Both the position numbers and the translations under genes were made by a program. A stretch of DNA of 37,410 nucleotides from Ignavibacteria bacterium. GTDB taxonomy: Bacteria; Bacteroidota; Ignavibacteria; Ignavibacteriales; Ignavibacteriaceae. The number at the start of each line of letters is the position of its first letter. The stretch's first letter is position 1. The notes beneath the pieces were generated by a model, which saw only the letters and a program-made list of their open reading frames with translations, had not been told where the DNA came from and searched no databases. This document shows positions 18,022 through 28,374 of the stretch, in pieces. The stretch spans positions 1-37,410 of the forward strand of contig JAUXVN010000077.1 in assembly GCA_030684555.1 (NCBI GenBank). The letters run 5' to 3'.

Positions 18022-19977
18022 TTATTTCGTTAAAATCATTTTTTTAGTGCTGATGAAATTTTCACCATTTGATTGAACTGCATTAATGCGATAGAAATAA
18101 ACCCCGCTATTTAAATTTGAAGCATCAAAAGAAAACTCATGTTTGCCTGCTTCTAATTCTTTATCAGTAAGAACTGCTACTGATTCACCAAGAATATTAA
18201 ACACTTCGAGATGTACTTTTGCATTCATTGGAAGTGAAAACATGATTGATGTATTCGGATTAAATGGATTCGGATAATTTTGAAGAAGTTCAAATTTTTC
18301 CGGTAGTTGTAAATCAACTGAAACAACTGATGAGTATGTGAACGTTCCATCCATATCAAGTTGTTTGAGTCTATAATAATACTTGTTTGCTAAAACATCA
18401 TTATCAGAATAAGAATATTTATTTGTTTCAGTTGATGTCCCTTTTCCCTGGATAAATCCGATTTTCGTAAATGTATTATTATCGATACTTCTTTCAATAT
18501 CAAAACCGTAATTATTTAACTCTGAACCTGTAGTCCAATCAAGAGTAATAATTCCATTTAAGTTTTTTACATTAAATGATGTCAACTCAACAGGAATTTG
18601 ATTAGTGCCGATTTTAGTTACGAAAACATCCTGAACACCTGAAGAGACTAAAGAATCGGCTCCAAATTTTGCATAAACACTAAAATATCCTGTGCCGTAA
18701 AGATTACCCCCTCTATCAACAGCAGCACCGGAAGCAACATCCGCATCCGAGCCACCACCTTGTTTTACCCAAATTATTTCGCCGGCTGCATTACATTTTA
18801 TGAAGAAAATATCACTTGAACCAATTGCTGTGAGATTTGTTGTTCCGAAGGTAGCAGTTCCGTTGAAATAACCTGTTCCCAGGATGTAACCCTCTGCATC
18901 AACAGCAATATCATTAAAATAATCGGCTCCGGTTCCACCCCAATTTTTTACCCATTGGAAGTTTCCGTCGTTATCATACTTTGCAAGAAAAGCATCAGTA
19001 CCGCCATTGCTAATTACTTCTGTGGTTCCGAAAGTTGCTGCACTATCAAATCTTCCTACAACATAAACACCACCGAAATGATCAACAGCAATTCCGCTAC
19101 CATCATCTGATGTTTTGGCACCACCTGCTGATTTAGCCCAAACTAATGAACCGTTAGGATCATACTTTGCGATAAATATTTCGCCTAAACCATTTCCATT
19201 TAATACCGTTCCTGAAAAAGTCGCAGTGTCTAAATAGATGCCAGTAACGTAAATATTTCCGGCAGCATCAATAACAACATCGTTTGCTTGTTCACTGGAT
19301 TTTAACCCACCGCCGGTAACGCCCCATTGTGCAACGCCATCACTATTATATTTTACGACGAAAACATCGCGTTGTCCGTTTGTAGTAATTTTTACATCAT
19401 CAAATCGAACAGAATCTACACTTGAACTTCCGTAGTATCCAACGATTACAACGTTACCCAGTAAATCGGTCGCTAAACCCCTTGTTGTTGCTTGAGATAC
19501 ACTTTTACCTTCTTTAAACCAAAGATAATTTCCTGCTGTATCAAGTTTAGCAGTAAAAACATCCAGGTTACCTGAGCTATTAACAGTGTACGAACCAAAA
19601 GTTGCAGAACCAAAATAATGACCGGTTACATAAGGATTTCCGTTTGGATCAAATCCCACACCATATCCTCGATCCGTCAATGTTCCGCCACCGCTTACCC
19701 CCCAAATAGCTGTTCCATTAGGAGAAAATTTGGTTAAAAAGAAATCACAGTTACCGGTTGCTGATCCGGTACGAACTAGGAACTTACCTGGAAACCACAA
19801 AGTATCAGAAAAGAATTCACCAGTTGCGTAAATATTTCCATTAAAATCAACGGCTATCGCATATGGCGCATCTCTAAATTTACCATTGCCTGCAAAGCTC
19901 CAATGATAATCGGGAATTTGAGCAAAGATTGAAACTGAAATCAGTAGAAAGAAAATGTAAATTGTACCAAGTTTCAT
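18022..19977 (-). CDS. T9SS-secreted SBBP-repeat beta-propeller protein
   Basis: This protein of 651 residues has a signal peptide (1-19, ending IFAQ) and about seven SBBP-like repeats between residues 25 and 460. These have the pattern YVTGxFxxxATFG...xDxFxxKYDxxGxxxWxxxxGG and probably form one seven-bladed propeller. An FnIII-like segment follows (PVELTSFNVKNLNG, about 465-555), then a T9SS sorting domain (QNYPNPFNPNTSIMFSL ... KKMILTK). The start has an AGGAGG five bases upstream, the strongest ribosome-binding site in this run and a sign of high translation. It lies between the two duplicated halves of the locus. It is predicted to be exported across the outer membrane. No ligand or enzymatic residues are recognisable. 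Confidence 0.87.
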   Translation of the reverse strand: MKLGTIYIFFLLISVSIFAQIPDYHWSFAGNGKFRDAPYAIAVDFNGNIYATGEFFSDTLWFPGKFLVRTGSATGNCDFFLTKFSPNGTAIWGVSGGGTLTDRGYGVGFDPNGNPYVTGHYFGSATFGSYTVNSSGNLDVFTAKLDTAGNYLWFKEGKSVSQATTRGLATDLLGNVVIVGYYGSSSVDSVRFDDVKITTNGQRDVFVVKYNSDGVAQWGVTGGGLKSSEQANDVVIDAAGNIYVTGIYLDTATFSGTVLNGNGLGEIFIAKYDPNGSLVWAKSAGGAKTSDDGSGIAVDHFGGVYVVGRFDSAATFGTTEVISNGGTDAFLAKYDNDGNFQWVKNWGGTGADYFNDIAVDAEGYILGTGYFNGTATFGTTNLTAIGSSDIFFIKCNAAGEIIWVKQGGGSDADVASGAAVDRGGNLYGTGYFSVYAKFGADSLVSSGVQDVFVTKIGTNQIPVELTSFNVKNLNGIITLDWTTGSELNNYGFDIERSIDNNTFTKIGFIQGKGTSTETNKYSYSDNDVLANKYYYRLKQLDMDGTFTYSSVVSVDLQLPEKFELLQNYPNPFNPNTSIMFSLPMNAKVHLEVFNILGESVAVLTDKELEAGKHEFSFDASNLNSGVYFYRINAVQSNGENFISTKKMILTK

Positions 19978-20042
19978 AACGACCTCCTGTTTTTTTAGAG
20001 GAACAACTGTCGTTGATTTCTCATCGGCAGCATTACTATTAT

Positions 20043-22856
20043 TTATAATTCACTTATTAAGTTATCAAGTGCATTTTGCTCAATCGGACCGTCAACAACA
20101 ATCATAAATTTGTCTGTGGTCAAATATTTTTTGGCTACACGCATAACATCATCCTTAGTAACAGCTTTAATGCGGTCAGCTTTTTTATCAAAATAATCAA
20201 ACGGTTTTTTTTCTTTAATTGAATCAAAAACAATTTGTGCTACATCATCCGGAGTTTCAACATGAAAAGGAAGTAGTCCGAGTTGACGATTTTTTGCTGT
20301 TGTTAATTCTTCATCGGTAATACCATGTTCAAAGAATTTTTTAATTTCAGTAAAAATTCCTTTAATAACTTTTTGAGTATTTTGCGGTCCGGTTTTAGTA
20401 TTAAATTTCCAGTAACCGAAGTTATCACTGGTTGACCAGAGTTCACTTTTAATTCCATAAATCAAACCTTGCTTATCGCGGAGTTCAATTCCCATTCTTG
20501 ATGTAAGCGCACTTGAAGCTAAAATGTAATTCATTACTGCAAGAGGTTCAGCCTCATTTAATAAGACTTCGTTGGTCGGGGCAAAACCAATATTTATTGT
20601 ACACTCCGTATACTCTTTTTCGGGAAACACTTTAACTATTTTTTCATTCAACTCTTTAATTTTAGGAGAAGTTACCATTTCGAAAGAGGGTGAATCGCTT
20701 TTCCAATTACCAAAATATTTATCGGCTAAATCACGCATTTGGTCAGGTGTCATATCTCCAATCATTAAAATTGTAAGATTTTCCGGTTTGAAATATTTCT
20801 TATGCAGATTTATTAAATCGTCTTTTGTTATTGATTTTATTGACGCTTCCGTACTATTGTATTTTGTTATTGGATGATCACCCATTAATGTATTAAACAT
20901 TTCATAGAATGCTTTTATACCGGTCTTCTTGAAACGATTTTTTGCACCATTAATATGACGGGGTTTTAGTTTGCTCATTTCTTCATCAAGAAGTGCAGGT
21001 AAAGTTACCATATCATAACCGGTTTTAAACATTTCATCTGCATCTTCAATTAATGAATTACCCTGGAAATAAAATCCACGATAACTACCGCTGACTGCAA
21101 ATGTAAATGGAACAAATGCCATGCGTTCCGATAGTTCAGTGTAATTCATTTTTTGTGAACCACGATTCATTAAATCGGGCAAGAAGTTTGCAATACCGGG
21201 TTGTTTCCCTTCAAGATTTTCGGGAATATAACCGGTTTCAATCATTCCAACAACAGAGACTGAAGGGACAAGATGATTTTCGATTGTATGAATTTTTACA
21301 CCATTTTTCAGTCTCATCGTTTTGATAAGATGAGCTATCGGTTTTGGCTTAATTATATCTTCTTCAACATATACAGGTTCAAAATTATTAATAATCTCTA
21401 ATGCTTCAGTTGGTGGTTGAAAATAAAATTTATCCTGGTCTGAAAAATGATAATCTTCACTGTCAGACTTCTCTTCTGACTCATCACCGCTATTTGCTTT
21501 CTTTCCCTTTTTAACTCCTTCTTTAGGTAACGAATAAGCAATAGAAACTTGTTCATCAGTAAAATAAGTTTTGAAAACTCTCAATATATCTTCTTTAGTA
21601 ACATTCATAATGCGGTTATCAAATTCTTTTTGGAATTCCCATCCGAAGAAAGTTTCGTAACGGCTTATTCGTGATCCGATGTCAGCATTCTTTATATAAG
21701 AAGTAACTTGATTGAATTTATATCTGTTCTTCACTTTCTGAAGTTCGTGATCGGATACAGGTTCCGATTGCATCACTTTAATTTCATCCCAGATTAGCTG
21801 TTCAATTTTATCGAGACTACTATCAGGTTTAGCTGTAGTACTTATTGAAAAGAAAGTGGGATCTTTTGTCATGCCAAAACCACCTGCAACAGAAGAACTT
21901 ATCTGATGTTTTTCAACTAATTTTTTATATAAACGTGCATCTCTACTTTTCTCACAAAGGATCATTCCGCCAACACGTAAAGCCGGAGCATCTTCACTTT
22001 GAAAAGTAGGGACAATGAAAGCCATTCGCATACTCGACTCAGAATTATCAGCATGACGAAGAGTTAACGTTTTTCTTACATTCTGTTTTTCTTGATGAAC
22101 ATTTACATCTTTAACTTCAGGACCTTTTGGAATTTTGCCGTAATACTTCTCAACTTTTTTAATGATTTCATCCGTCTCAAAATCACCTATTAAAACTAAG
22201 AATGCATTATTAGGAGTGTAATATTTTTTGTAATAAGTATAAGCTTCATCTCTGTTCATATTTCTTAAATCAGTAGGCCAGCCGATTATCGGATCACGAT
22301 TAGGATGCGAAGTAAAAACCAACGAATTAAATACCTCACGCATAATTCCGCTTGCTCCACTTTCGGATCTCATTCTTCGCTCTTGAATGATAACTTCTAT
22401 TTCAGATTTAAACTCTTCCGGATCGAAAGTTGCGTTTTGCATTCTATCCGATTCAATATCAAGTGCAACATCAATTTTGTTAGCCGGAAGATATTCATAA
22501 TAACTTGTCATATCATTCGCCGTAAAAGCATTAAAAATTCCTGAATTTGTAGAAATAGTTTTTGATGCTTCACCTTTTCCATATTTCTTCGTCCCTTTAA
22601 ACATCAAATGTTCAACAACGTGTGAAATACCTGTAATACCAAGTTGTTCATTTCTGGAACCGACCCTATAGGTTAATTGATGATAAATTAACGGAGCGAT
22701 GTGACGTTCCATTGTTAAAATAGTTAATCCGTTTTTTAACTGATGCTTATAAATTTTTCCTTCTTCATATTTTTTAACGCCCCCGGCTTCCAATCCCGCC
22801 GATAAAAAAATTATTAAGATGAAAATGTGAACTGAAATTGAACTGAATTTTTTCAT
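20043..22856 (-). CDS. secreted/periplasmic M16 family zinc peptidase
   Basis: This protein of 937 residues has a hydrophobic signal peptide (1-25). The zinc motif HVVEH is at 79-83, with third ligand E159 in EVIIQERR, giving the usual HxxEH-x75-E spacing. The second M16 half (from about 515) lacks the motif. A lysine/glutamate/serine-rich linker (about 450-475, GKKANSGDESEEKSDSED) joins the halves. No T9SS tail is present, so a periplasmic location is expected. It is a paralogue of the M16 enzyme at 712-3510, but clearly diverged. It follows the M28 gene by 25 bases and closes the first half of the duplicated locus. Likely job: cutting oligopeptides or small proteins after uptake. Confidence 0.9.
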   Translation of the reverse strand: MKKFSSISVHIFILIIFLSAGLEAGGVKKYEEGKIYKHQLKNGLTILTMERHIAPLIYHQLTYRVGSRNEQLGITGISHVVEHLMFKGTKKYGKGEASKTISTNSGIFNAFTANDMTSYYEYLPANKIDVALDIESDRMQNATFDPEEFKSEIEVIIQERRMRSESGASGIMREVFNSLVFTSHPNRDPIIGWPTDLRNMNRDEAYTYYKKYYTPNNAFLVLIGDFETDEIIKKVEKYYGKIPKGPEVKDVNVHQEKQNVRKTLTLRHADNSESSMRMAFIVPTFQSEDAPALRVGGMILCEKSRDARLYKKLVEKHQISSSVAGGFGMTKDPTFFSISTTAKPDSSLDKIEQLIWDEIKVMQSEPVSDHELQKVKNRYKFNQVTSYIKNADIGSRISRYETFFGWEFQKEFDNRIMNVTKEDILRVFKTYFTDEQVSIAYSLPKEGVKKGKKANSGDESEEKSDSEDYHFSDQDKFYFQPPTEALEIINNFEPVYVEEDIIKPKPIAHLIKTMRLKNGVKIHTIENHLVPSVSVVGMIETGYIPENLEGKQPGIANFLPDLMNRGSQKMNYTELSERMAFVPFTFAVSGSYRGFYFQGNSLIEDADEMFKTGYDMVTLPALLDEEMSKLKPRHINGAKNRFKKTGIKAFYEMFNTLMGDHPITKYNSTEASIKSITKDDLINLHKKYFKPENLTILMIGDMTPDQMRDLADKYFGNWKSDSPSFEMVTSPKIKELNEKIVKVFPEKEYTECTINIGFAPTNEVLLNEAEPLAVMNYILASSALTSRMGIELRDKQGLIYGIKSELWSTSDNFGYWKFNTKTGPQNTQKVIKGIFTEIKKFFEHGITDEELTTAKNRQLGLLPFHVETPDDVAQIVFDSIKEKKPFDYFDKKADRIKAVTKDDVMRVAKKYLTTDKFMIVVDGPIEQNALDNLISEL

Positions 22857-22881
22857 TGTACTAATCCGTTTTATAAAATAA

Positions 22882-24663
22882 TTATTGTACTACTTTTTTA
22901 ACTTCCGGTCGATGTTTCCTTTGTCGAACTAATGATTCCTTAACAAGATCTGCTTTTTCATCATTTGATAATGCTCTGTAAGCCGGAAGATCATCGGTAT
23001 TAGCAAGAATCCATGCGGTTACATAAGCTAATTTGGAAACCTTTTCTGTTTTCTCGAAATCAATTTTATCGGCGTCATCCAATGGTGTATGATATTCATC
23101 ATGTAAACCCGAATGGAAGAAAATTGATGGAACTTCTCTTCTGATAAAAGGACCCTGATCACTTGCGAAAGTAAGAAGACCAACATTATACAATACTTCA
23201 AAATCAAATTTCTGATTAGCCTCTTCAACAACTTTTTTCATATCGCTTGAATAAAATATTCCGCCTGCCCATACGAGTTTTGATTCATTTCTTCCAATCA
23301 TATCAAGATTAACCATTGCTTTAGTAACATCAATTTTTTTGAATGGATTTTGATAAGCATAATATCTTGAACCAAGCAAACCCATCTCTTCAGCGTTGAA
23401 TGCAATAAAAACCACACTTCTCTTTGGACGGTTTTTTGAAAAGGCTTCTGCAATTTCCAAAACACCTGCAGTACCTGATGCATTATCATCAGCACCATTA
23501 TGGATTTTGCCGACATCTGATTTATTCATTGCTCCGAAATGCCCTACTCCCACATGATCAAAATGAGCGCCGACAACAATATATTCATTCTTTAACACCG
23601 GGTCGCTGCCTTCTAAATATCCGACAATATTTTGAGAAGGGATTAACTTTGTATTGTATTTCACATCGAGTGTAAGAGTTTTATCTTTTATTTCATGTGA
23701 TATTGGTTTTAAAGTTGATTCAAGTTTTGTCAGTTCATCTTTCAATCCTTTTAATGAATTATCAAGAATGGAAGCTATTACATTGTTATCAACGTACACA
23801 ATTGGTGCTGCTTCGGATGTTTTAAGTTCAGGTAAAGAATGCTGCTTTTTTGCAAACATATTCAGATAACCCTGGTATGAGACAGCAAACGGAGCGTTAT
23901 CTTTTAATGGAGAACGAATTACGATTACAGCTAAAGCTCCCTTTTCAAAAGCGACTACTGCTTTTTTCTTGACGCTAATAAAATTAGAACCTTTTACATT
24001 CTTGTTGAAAATACTATTCGGATCACTTTCCAACGGGTAACCTTCAACTATAACTACAATTTTATCTTTTACAGAAATATCTTTTCCGTCTGCTGTTTGA
24101 TAGTCACTGTAATTCCACGATGTTTTATCAATGCCGTAACCAAGAAAAACAATCGGTGCACTCACAAGAATATTTTGCGGAGTTTTATAATCAACAATAA
24201 ATTGCGAACCAAATTGGAATGATGCTTCTTTTTTAGAATTAGTTTTTGAATAACTGAGTGTTAAAGAACTTGCATCACTCATTTGAGATTCAAGTATAAA
24301 AAACTTCTGGAAATAGAGATCAGAATAATCTTTCTCGCTTTCATCATTAGTTTTAACCATTGGTCCATCAGTATCATCAGCAGTATCAAATATTATTCGT
24401 TTGCCTCTCCCCTCGTCAAAAGGTTTTAATTGTAATTCATAAAAACGATTGGCAATATATTTTGATGCAATCATATTTTCTTCAGTGCCTGCTGCTCTTC
24501 CTTTTAGGTCATCTGAAGCGAGATAAGTAATATATTCTTTTAGGTCGCTGCTTTTAATTACTTTTATTCCATCTTCATAACCGGATGGAATCTGCGCAAA
24601 AGAGTTTACTGAATAGAGCAGAACAAAGAGACAGACATAAAACACTGAACGGGATTGTTTCAT
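22882..24663 (-). CDS. secreted M28 family zinc aminopeptidase with PA-like insert
   Basis: This protein of 593 residues has signal peptide 1-24. An N-terminal cap contains LASDDLKGRAAGT (48-60), typical of bacterial M28 enzymes. A protease-associated-like region spans about 130-300. In the catalytic domain all expected ligands are present: H367 in GAHFDH, D392 in GADDNASG, E425/E426 in NAEEMGLLGS, D454 in NLDMIGR and H525 in EYHTP. It should therefore be an active di-zinc aminopeptidase. There is no T9SS tail, so it is periplasmic or membrane-associated. AAAGGAAA precedes the start. It lies 15 bases after a YCF48 gene and 25 before an M16 gene, in the slot filled by C25 in the other half. 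It would release amino acids from peptides made by the M16 enzyme. Confidence 0.92.
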   Translation of the reverse strand: MKQSRSVFYVCLFVLLYSVNSFAQIPSGYEDGIKVIKSSDLKEYITYLASDDLKGRAAGTEENMIASKYIANRFYELQLKPFDEGRGKRIIFDTADDTDGPMVKTNDESEKDYSDLYFQKFFILESQMSDASSLTLSYSKTNSKKEASFQFGSQFIVDYKTPQNILVSAPIVFLGYGIDKTSWNYSDYQTADGKDISVKDKIVVIVEGYPLESDPNSIFNKNVKGSNFISVKKKAVVAFEKGALAVIVIRSPLKDNAPFAVSYQGYLNMFAKKQHSLPELKTSEAAPIVYVDNNVIASILDNSLKGLKDELTKLESTLKPISHEIKDKTLTLDVKYNTKLIPSQNIVGYLEGSDPVLKNEYIVVGAHFDHVGVGHFGAMNKSDVGKIHNGADDNASGTAGVLEIAEAFSKNRPKRSVVFIAFNAEEMGLLGSRYYAYQNPFKKIDVTKAMVNLDMIGRNESKLVWAGGIFYSSDMKKVVEEANQKFDFEVLYNVGLLTFASDQGPFIRREVPSIFFHSGLHDEYHTPLDDADKIDFEKTEKVSKLAYVTAWILANTDDLPAYRALSNDEKADLVKESLVRQRKHRPEVKKVVQ

Positions 24664-24678
24664 TAGTTTTCCTTTAAA

Positions 24679-26892
24679 TTATTTGATTAACATCATTTTG
24701 CGAACGAGCGAATTATTACCGGATTTAATATTATAGAAGTAAACACCGCTTGATAATTCTTTTGTTGTACTATTAATTGCGTTAAAACTTACACTATAAA
24801 TTCCGGGCTGTTTGAACTCGTTGACTAATTCAGCTACTTCATTACCGAGTATGTCATAAATTTTTAGATTAACAATATCAGCAGTAATAATTTCGAATCG
24901 GATAACGGTTTCAGGGTTAAATGGATTCGGATAATTTTGTTGTAATGAAAAACCTTTAGGTTGTCCTAATTCTTTTGTAATACCATCAGGCAGCGCATTC
25001 GTATATATTGTACTTGATGAAGCACATATAAAAGCATTTCCCGCACTATTGTAGGCGACATCTGTTACCGTCTTCATTGTATCAAATACTGAATAATCAA
25101 CTCTGTTAGTCCAGTTAACTCCTCCATCAGAAGTATATAAAAGAGCGATTGACCGGGGAGAAGTTTTAGCTCCAACAGCCCAGCCATTTGTTGGGTCTTT
25201 GAATTCAAGTCCTGTAAGTACTTCAGGTACTGTAGCACCTGAATTACTCCAATTTTTACCAGCATCGTTTGAAACCATCACCATAGCATCACCAACTGCA
25301 ATTACAGTATTTGAATTTATAAATGAAACATCTCTAAAATTTGGTGTGCCGGTAATTGTGGGTAAAGTTGCTGGAGTCCAATTCACTCCACCATCAGTTG
25401 TAAATCCAATTTTATATTTTTCACCAACAACAACCCCGATATTTTGGTCTGTGAAAGCAACACCGCGCAAATTTGTAGCAAAAATATTTTCTTTCATTAA
25501 CCATGAAGCGCCGCCATCGGTGGTTTTAAAAATACCATCCACATTATTGGCGGTTTTAGCAACAACAAAACCATAATTTTCATCAAGGAAATGGATACCG
25601 TAGTTCGTCCAGCCTACTGCAATAGTATCTTTCATCACCTGAAACCATGAATTTCCGCCATCTGTAGTTTTACTTATCATTCCATAACCATGAGATGCAT
25701 AACCAACATTTTCATTTACGAAGAAAATATCTTGAGCATTTGGAGCAGCATTATTAGCGCGTATTGTACTTGCAGACCAATTTCTTCCTCCATCAACAGA
25801 TTTAAGAAATACTGCATCAAATCCGGCTGCAACAATAAAATTTTCTCCTATCGAGTGCATCGCATATAACGATAATCCCGGGATTGGATTCATTCTCTGC
25901 CATGTCGTTCCAAAATCAGTTGATTTTAAAACATAATTACTTCCGCTTATTATCACCTCGTCACCAAATCCATCGATGCTTTTAAGTGTACCGCCACATG
26001 GAATATTTATTGGTATCCAGTTAATACCTCCATCGTTTGTACGAACACAAACAGTACCTCTTGTAGCTCCACCTGTGGCAATACCATTATTAGCATCTTT
26101 AAAGTAAACTCCCCACAAATTGTCGTAGGTTTTATTCTCTGCCTGTTGTGCTAAAAATGTCCAGGTTGCACCACCGTCAGTAGATTTAGCATGTATGCTC
26201 GCTTGAAGACCAATAAGTGAACCCCATCCAACGAGGTAAGCTAAATTCGCATCTTGAATATGAATTGCTCTGAGGTCAGAACGTGAATACCCTGGGGGGA
26301 GTGTTGGTGGAATAGCTCTTGTCCAGGTTGTTCCGTTAGCAGTATAATAGATGTCCATTTTACCACCACAAACGATTCCGGTTGTACCATTATAGATTTT
26401 TAGAGCATCTAAACTTCCGGTGGGATTATCCACAACAGTAGTCCAGTTATTCCCTCCGTCTGTTGTATACAAAACTTTACCAACTGATGATGTAGAAGTT
26501 GATACCCAACCTGTATTTTCATTTAGGAAGTGAATTCCAGTAACCTCACCGCTACCACCAGTAACAGGAATCGCTGTCCAACTTAAACCACCGTCAGTGG
26601 TTTTATGAATTAATGCTGCATTATCACCGACAAAACCAAATAGTTCGTTCAAAAAATAAGCTTTCCATAATTTGGCTGTTCCTGCCGGAGCCAATAAGCT
26701 CCAATTTACTCCTGAATCTGTTGTTTTCCTTACAGCACCTCCATCTCCTACACAATAGCCGAGTGAAGTTGTTAAGAAGTGTGAACCGTTTATTATTGGT
26801 AAAGTCTCAGTAACGGCAACTCGCCATTCTTGTGAATGAATATTGACCGATAACAAAATTGCCAAAGTTAAAAAGTAATAAATACGTTTCAT
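24679..26892 (-). CDS. T9SS-secreted YCF48/BNR-type beta-propeller protein
   Basis: This protein of 737 residues has signal peptide 1-20 (ending NIHSQ). It carries 13 propeller motifs of the T-T-D-G-G-x-x-W type (for example IHKTTDGGLSWTAI and IFKTTDGGASWLMK), then a weak terminal half-blade (SSSTIYTNAL). The T9SS sorting domain begins QNYPNPFNPETVIRFEI and ends VRKMMLIK. Length and motif number match the YCF48 protein at 5795-8014, which holds the same position after a DUF6850-type barrel gene. AGAGGA precedes the start. It is predicted to be surface-delivered. The ligand is unknown; partnership with the preceding barrel is inferred from conserved adjacency. Confidence 0.88.
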   Translation of the reverse strand: MKRIYYFLTLAILLSVNIHSQEWRVAVTETLPIINGSHFLTTSLGYCVGDGGAVRKTTDSGVNWSLLAPAGTAKLWKAYFLNELFGFVGDNAALIHKTTDGGLSWTAIPVTGGSGEVTGIHFLNENTGWVSTSTSSVGKVLYTTDGGNNWTTVVDNPTGSLDALKIYNGTTGIVCGGKMDIYYTANGTTWTRAIPPTLPPGYSRSDLRAIHIQDANLAYLVGWGSLIGLQASIHAKSTDGGATWTFLAQQAENKTYDNLWGVYFKDANNGIATGGATRGTVCVRTNDGGINWIPINIPCGGTLKSIDGFGDEVIISGSNYVLKSTDFGTTWQRMNPIPGLSLYAMHSIGENFIVAAGFDAVFLKSVDGGRNWSASTIRANNAAPNAQDIFFVNENVGYASHGYGMISKTTDGGNSWFQVMKDTIAVGWTNYGIHFLDENYGFVVAKTANNVDGIFKTTDGGASWLMKENIFATNLRGVAFTDQNIGVVVGEKYKIGFTTDGGVNWTPATLPTITGTPNFRDVSFINSNTVIAVGDAMVMVSNDAGKNWSNSGATVPEVLTGLEFKDPTNGWAVGAKTSPRSIALLYTSDGGVNWTNRVDYSVFDTMKTVTDVAYNSAGNAFICASSSTIYTNALPDGITKELGQPKGFSLQQNYPNPFNPETVIRFEIITADIVNLKIYDILGNEVAELVNEFKQPGIYSVSFNAINSTTKELSSGVYFYNIKSGNNSLVRKMMLIK

Positions 26893-26913
26893 GTTATCCT
26901 CTAAATTATAAAT

Positions 26914-28374
26914 CTAAAAAGTGTTTAATCTCATTGTAATGAAAGTCGATAATCCGCTTCGGTGTAAATCAACAATATCAGTGGTTGAGAGTTTTTTATA
27001 CTGAATATTAGCGTTGATATACAATACAGAAGAAACCGGTAAACCAAATCCCGCTGTCAATAAAAGTGATTTTACATCACTTCCACCGGACAGTAAATCA
27101 ATTTCATTGTTGCCATAATTTATCCCGGCTCTAATGAAGTGATTAGTCATAAATTCGTACTCAGCCCCGAACCTTACTAAGTTATTAAATGATGTTACAT
27201 TAATAAAACGAGTATCAATATATTTTGAAGAATCAGCTTTAAGAGACGAAAATTCAATTTCCCCGCCGATAAGAAGCGGAAGGAAATCAAATTTATATGA
27301 TGTACCAATACCACCGAAAATTTCGTTTACATCCCAATCCCAAAGCAGTAAATTCTTTTTGGAATTGTTTGACCAACATTTACGGTCATTATATCCGGTT
27401 GAGATGCCCATTAGCCATGCATCAGAAATCGAATATTGACTTTTGAATTTAAAATCTATCGTATGGAAATCCGTATAACCTTCTTCAACATCAATTAAAC
27501 CGCTTTGAGGAACAAGTACTTTCGCAACCTGGGGAGTAATTGTAGTTTGTAAAGCCATTGAGAGTCGGTTAGACGGCTGATAAAACAACTGCCCGGCGTA
27601 TTCAATTTTCTTTCTGTTTAATTTTTGAGTTACAGAAGAACCCCGTTTTCCGACAAAGTATGTATCACCACGATAATTAAAGACTTCTACTTCTAAAAGA
27701 TTTACATCTTTTGCTTCAACAGTTTCTTGAAAATCTGAATATTTAATGTTCGATGCTATTACAAATTCATAAGAGAGTTGGTATGCTAAACCAACATTAA
27801 CCGCTACTTCGCGATAGATTGACTGTGCGTTTGTGTATACTTGTTTTAACCCATCTAAAATCTGATAATGCCCGGACACACCAGCATAAAGATTGTCAAA
27901 AGGCTCCCAACTGTATGTGAGGTTTACGATAGGACCGCTATAACGAAAATCACCTTTCGTTGTATCAATCATGAAAAAAGCTTCACCGGAATATGTATCG
28001 CGGCGTAAAGTTCGATATAAGTTTCTTACGATTTCATAATTATAAGAGGTGAATCCGACGAAAGTTCCTTTATCTTCCAATCGCTTAACACCTTTGAATG
28101 CTGTTCCGTAATTGATTGAACCTTCTGAATCGTAAGTTCTTCTGTAGTCACCCCAACTATTTTGAACGGATGGAGTTATATCAAGGAACGTTTCCACTTC
28201 GTCTTTCACAATCCAGGCAGGATTACCGCCAAAATTGTATGGAGTAAGAGAAAAATCCCTATCAACAATACCGTATGTCAGCCCCCCCATCGCTGAGGTT
28301 CTGCTGATTTGTGCGTTGACATTATTTACTGAAAAGAGCGACATTAAAACTATTATAAATAATAACCTTAACAT
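26914..28374 (-). CDS. DUF6850-type outer-membrane beta-barrel protein
   Basis: This protein of 486 residues has signal peptide 1-21 (ending NVNAQ). Its barrel-like alternating strands show the same order of features as the protein at 8036-9550: FGGNPAWI near the start, RRDTYSGEAFFMIDTTKGD, AQSIYREVAVNVGLAYQLS, and NYRGDTYFVGKRGSS in the middle. The C-terminal strand ends STFITMRLNTF, with the terminal Phe typical of outer-membrane barrels. Its ATG overlaps the stop of the DUF4857-type gene (TAATG), and GGGAG lies seven bases upstream, so translation is probably coupled. No substrate is readable. The DUF label is less certain than the barrel call. Confidence 0.7.
   Translation of the reverse strand: MLRLLFIIVLMSLFSVNNVNAQISRTSAMGGLTYGIVDRDFSLTPYNFGGNPAWIVKDEVETFLDITPSVQNSWGDYRRTYDSEGSINYGTAFKGVKRLEDKGTFVGFTSYNYEIVRNLYRTLRRDTYSGEAFFMIDTTKGDFRYSGPIVNLTYSWEPFDNLYAGVSGHYQILDGLKQVYTNAQSIYREVAVNVGLAYQLSYEFVIASNIKYSDFQETVEAKDVNLLEVEVFNYRGDTYFVGKRGSSVTQKLNRKKIEYAGQLFYQPSNRLSMALQTTITPQVAKVLVPQSGLIDVEEGYTDFHTIDFKFKSQYSISDAWLMGISTGYNDRKCWSNNSKKNLLLWDWDVNEIFGGIGTSYKFDFLPLLIGGEIEFSSLKADSSKYIDTRFINVTSFNNLVRFGAEYEFMTNHFIRAGINYGNNEIDLLSGGSDVKSLLLTAGFGLPVSSVLYINANIQYKKLSTTDIVDLHRSGLSTFITMRLNTF

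Noticed and set aside
13566-26892. Recurring CCACCATCAGTxGT-like strings on the + strand, resembling a spaced repeat array
   Set aside because: They encode the T-T-D-G-G-x-x-W motif of the YCF48 propellers read on the - strand; spacing is irregular and there are no spacers, so this is not CRISPR.
5795-26892. YCF48 similarity as evidence of photosynthesis (photosystem II assembly)
   Set aside because: The proteins carry T9SS tails and signal peptides and no other photosynthesis gene is present; the shared feature is only the propeller repeat.
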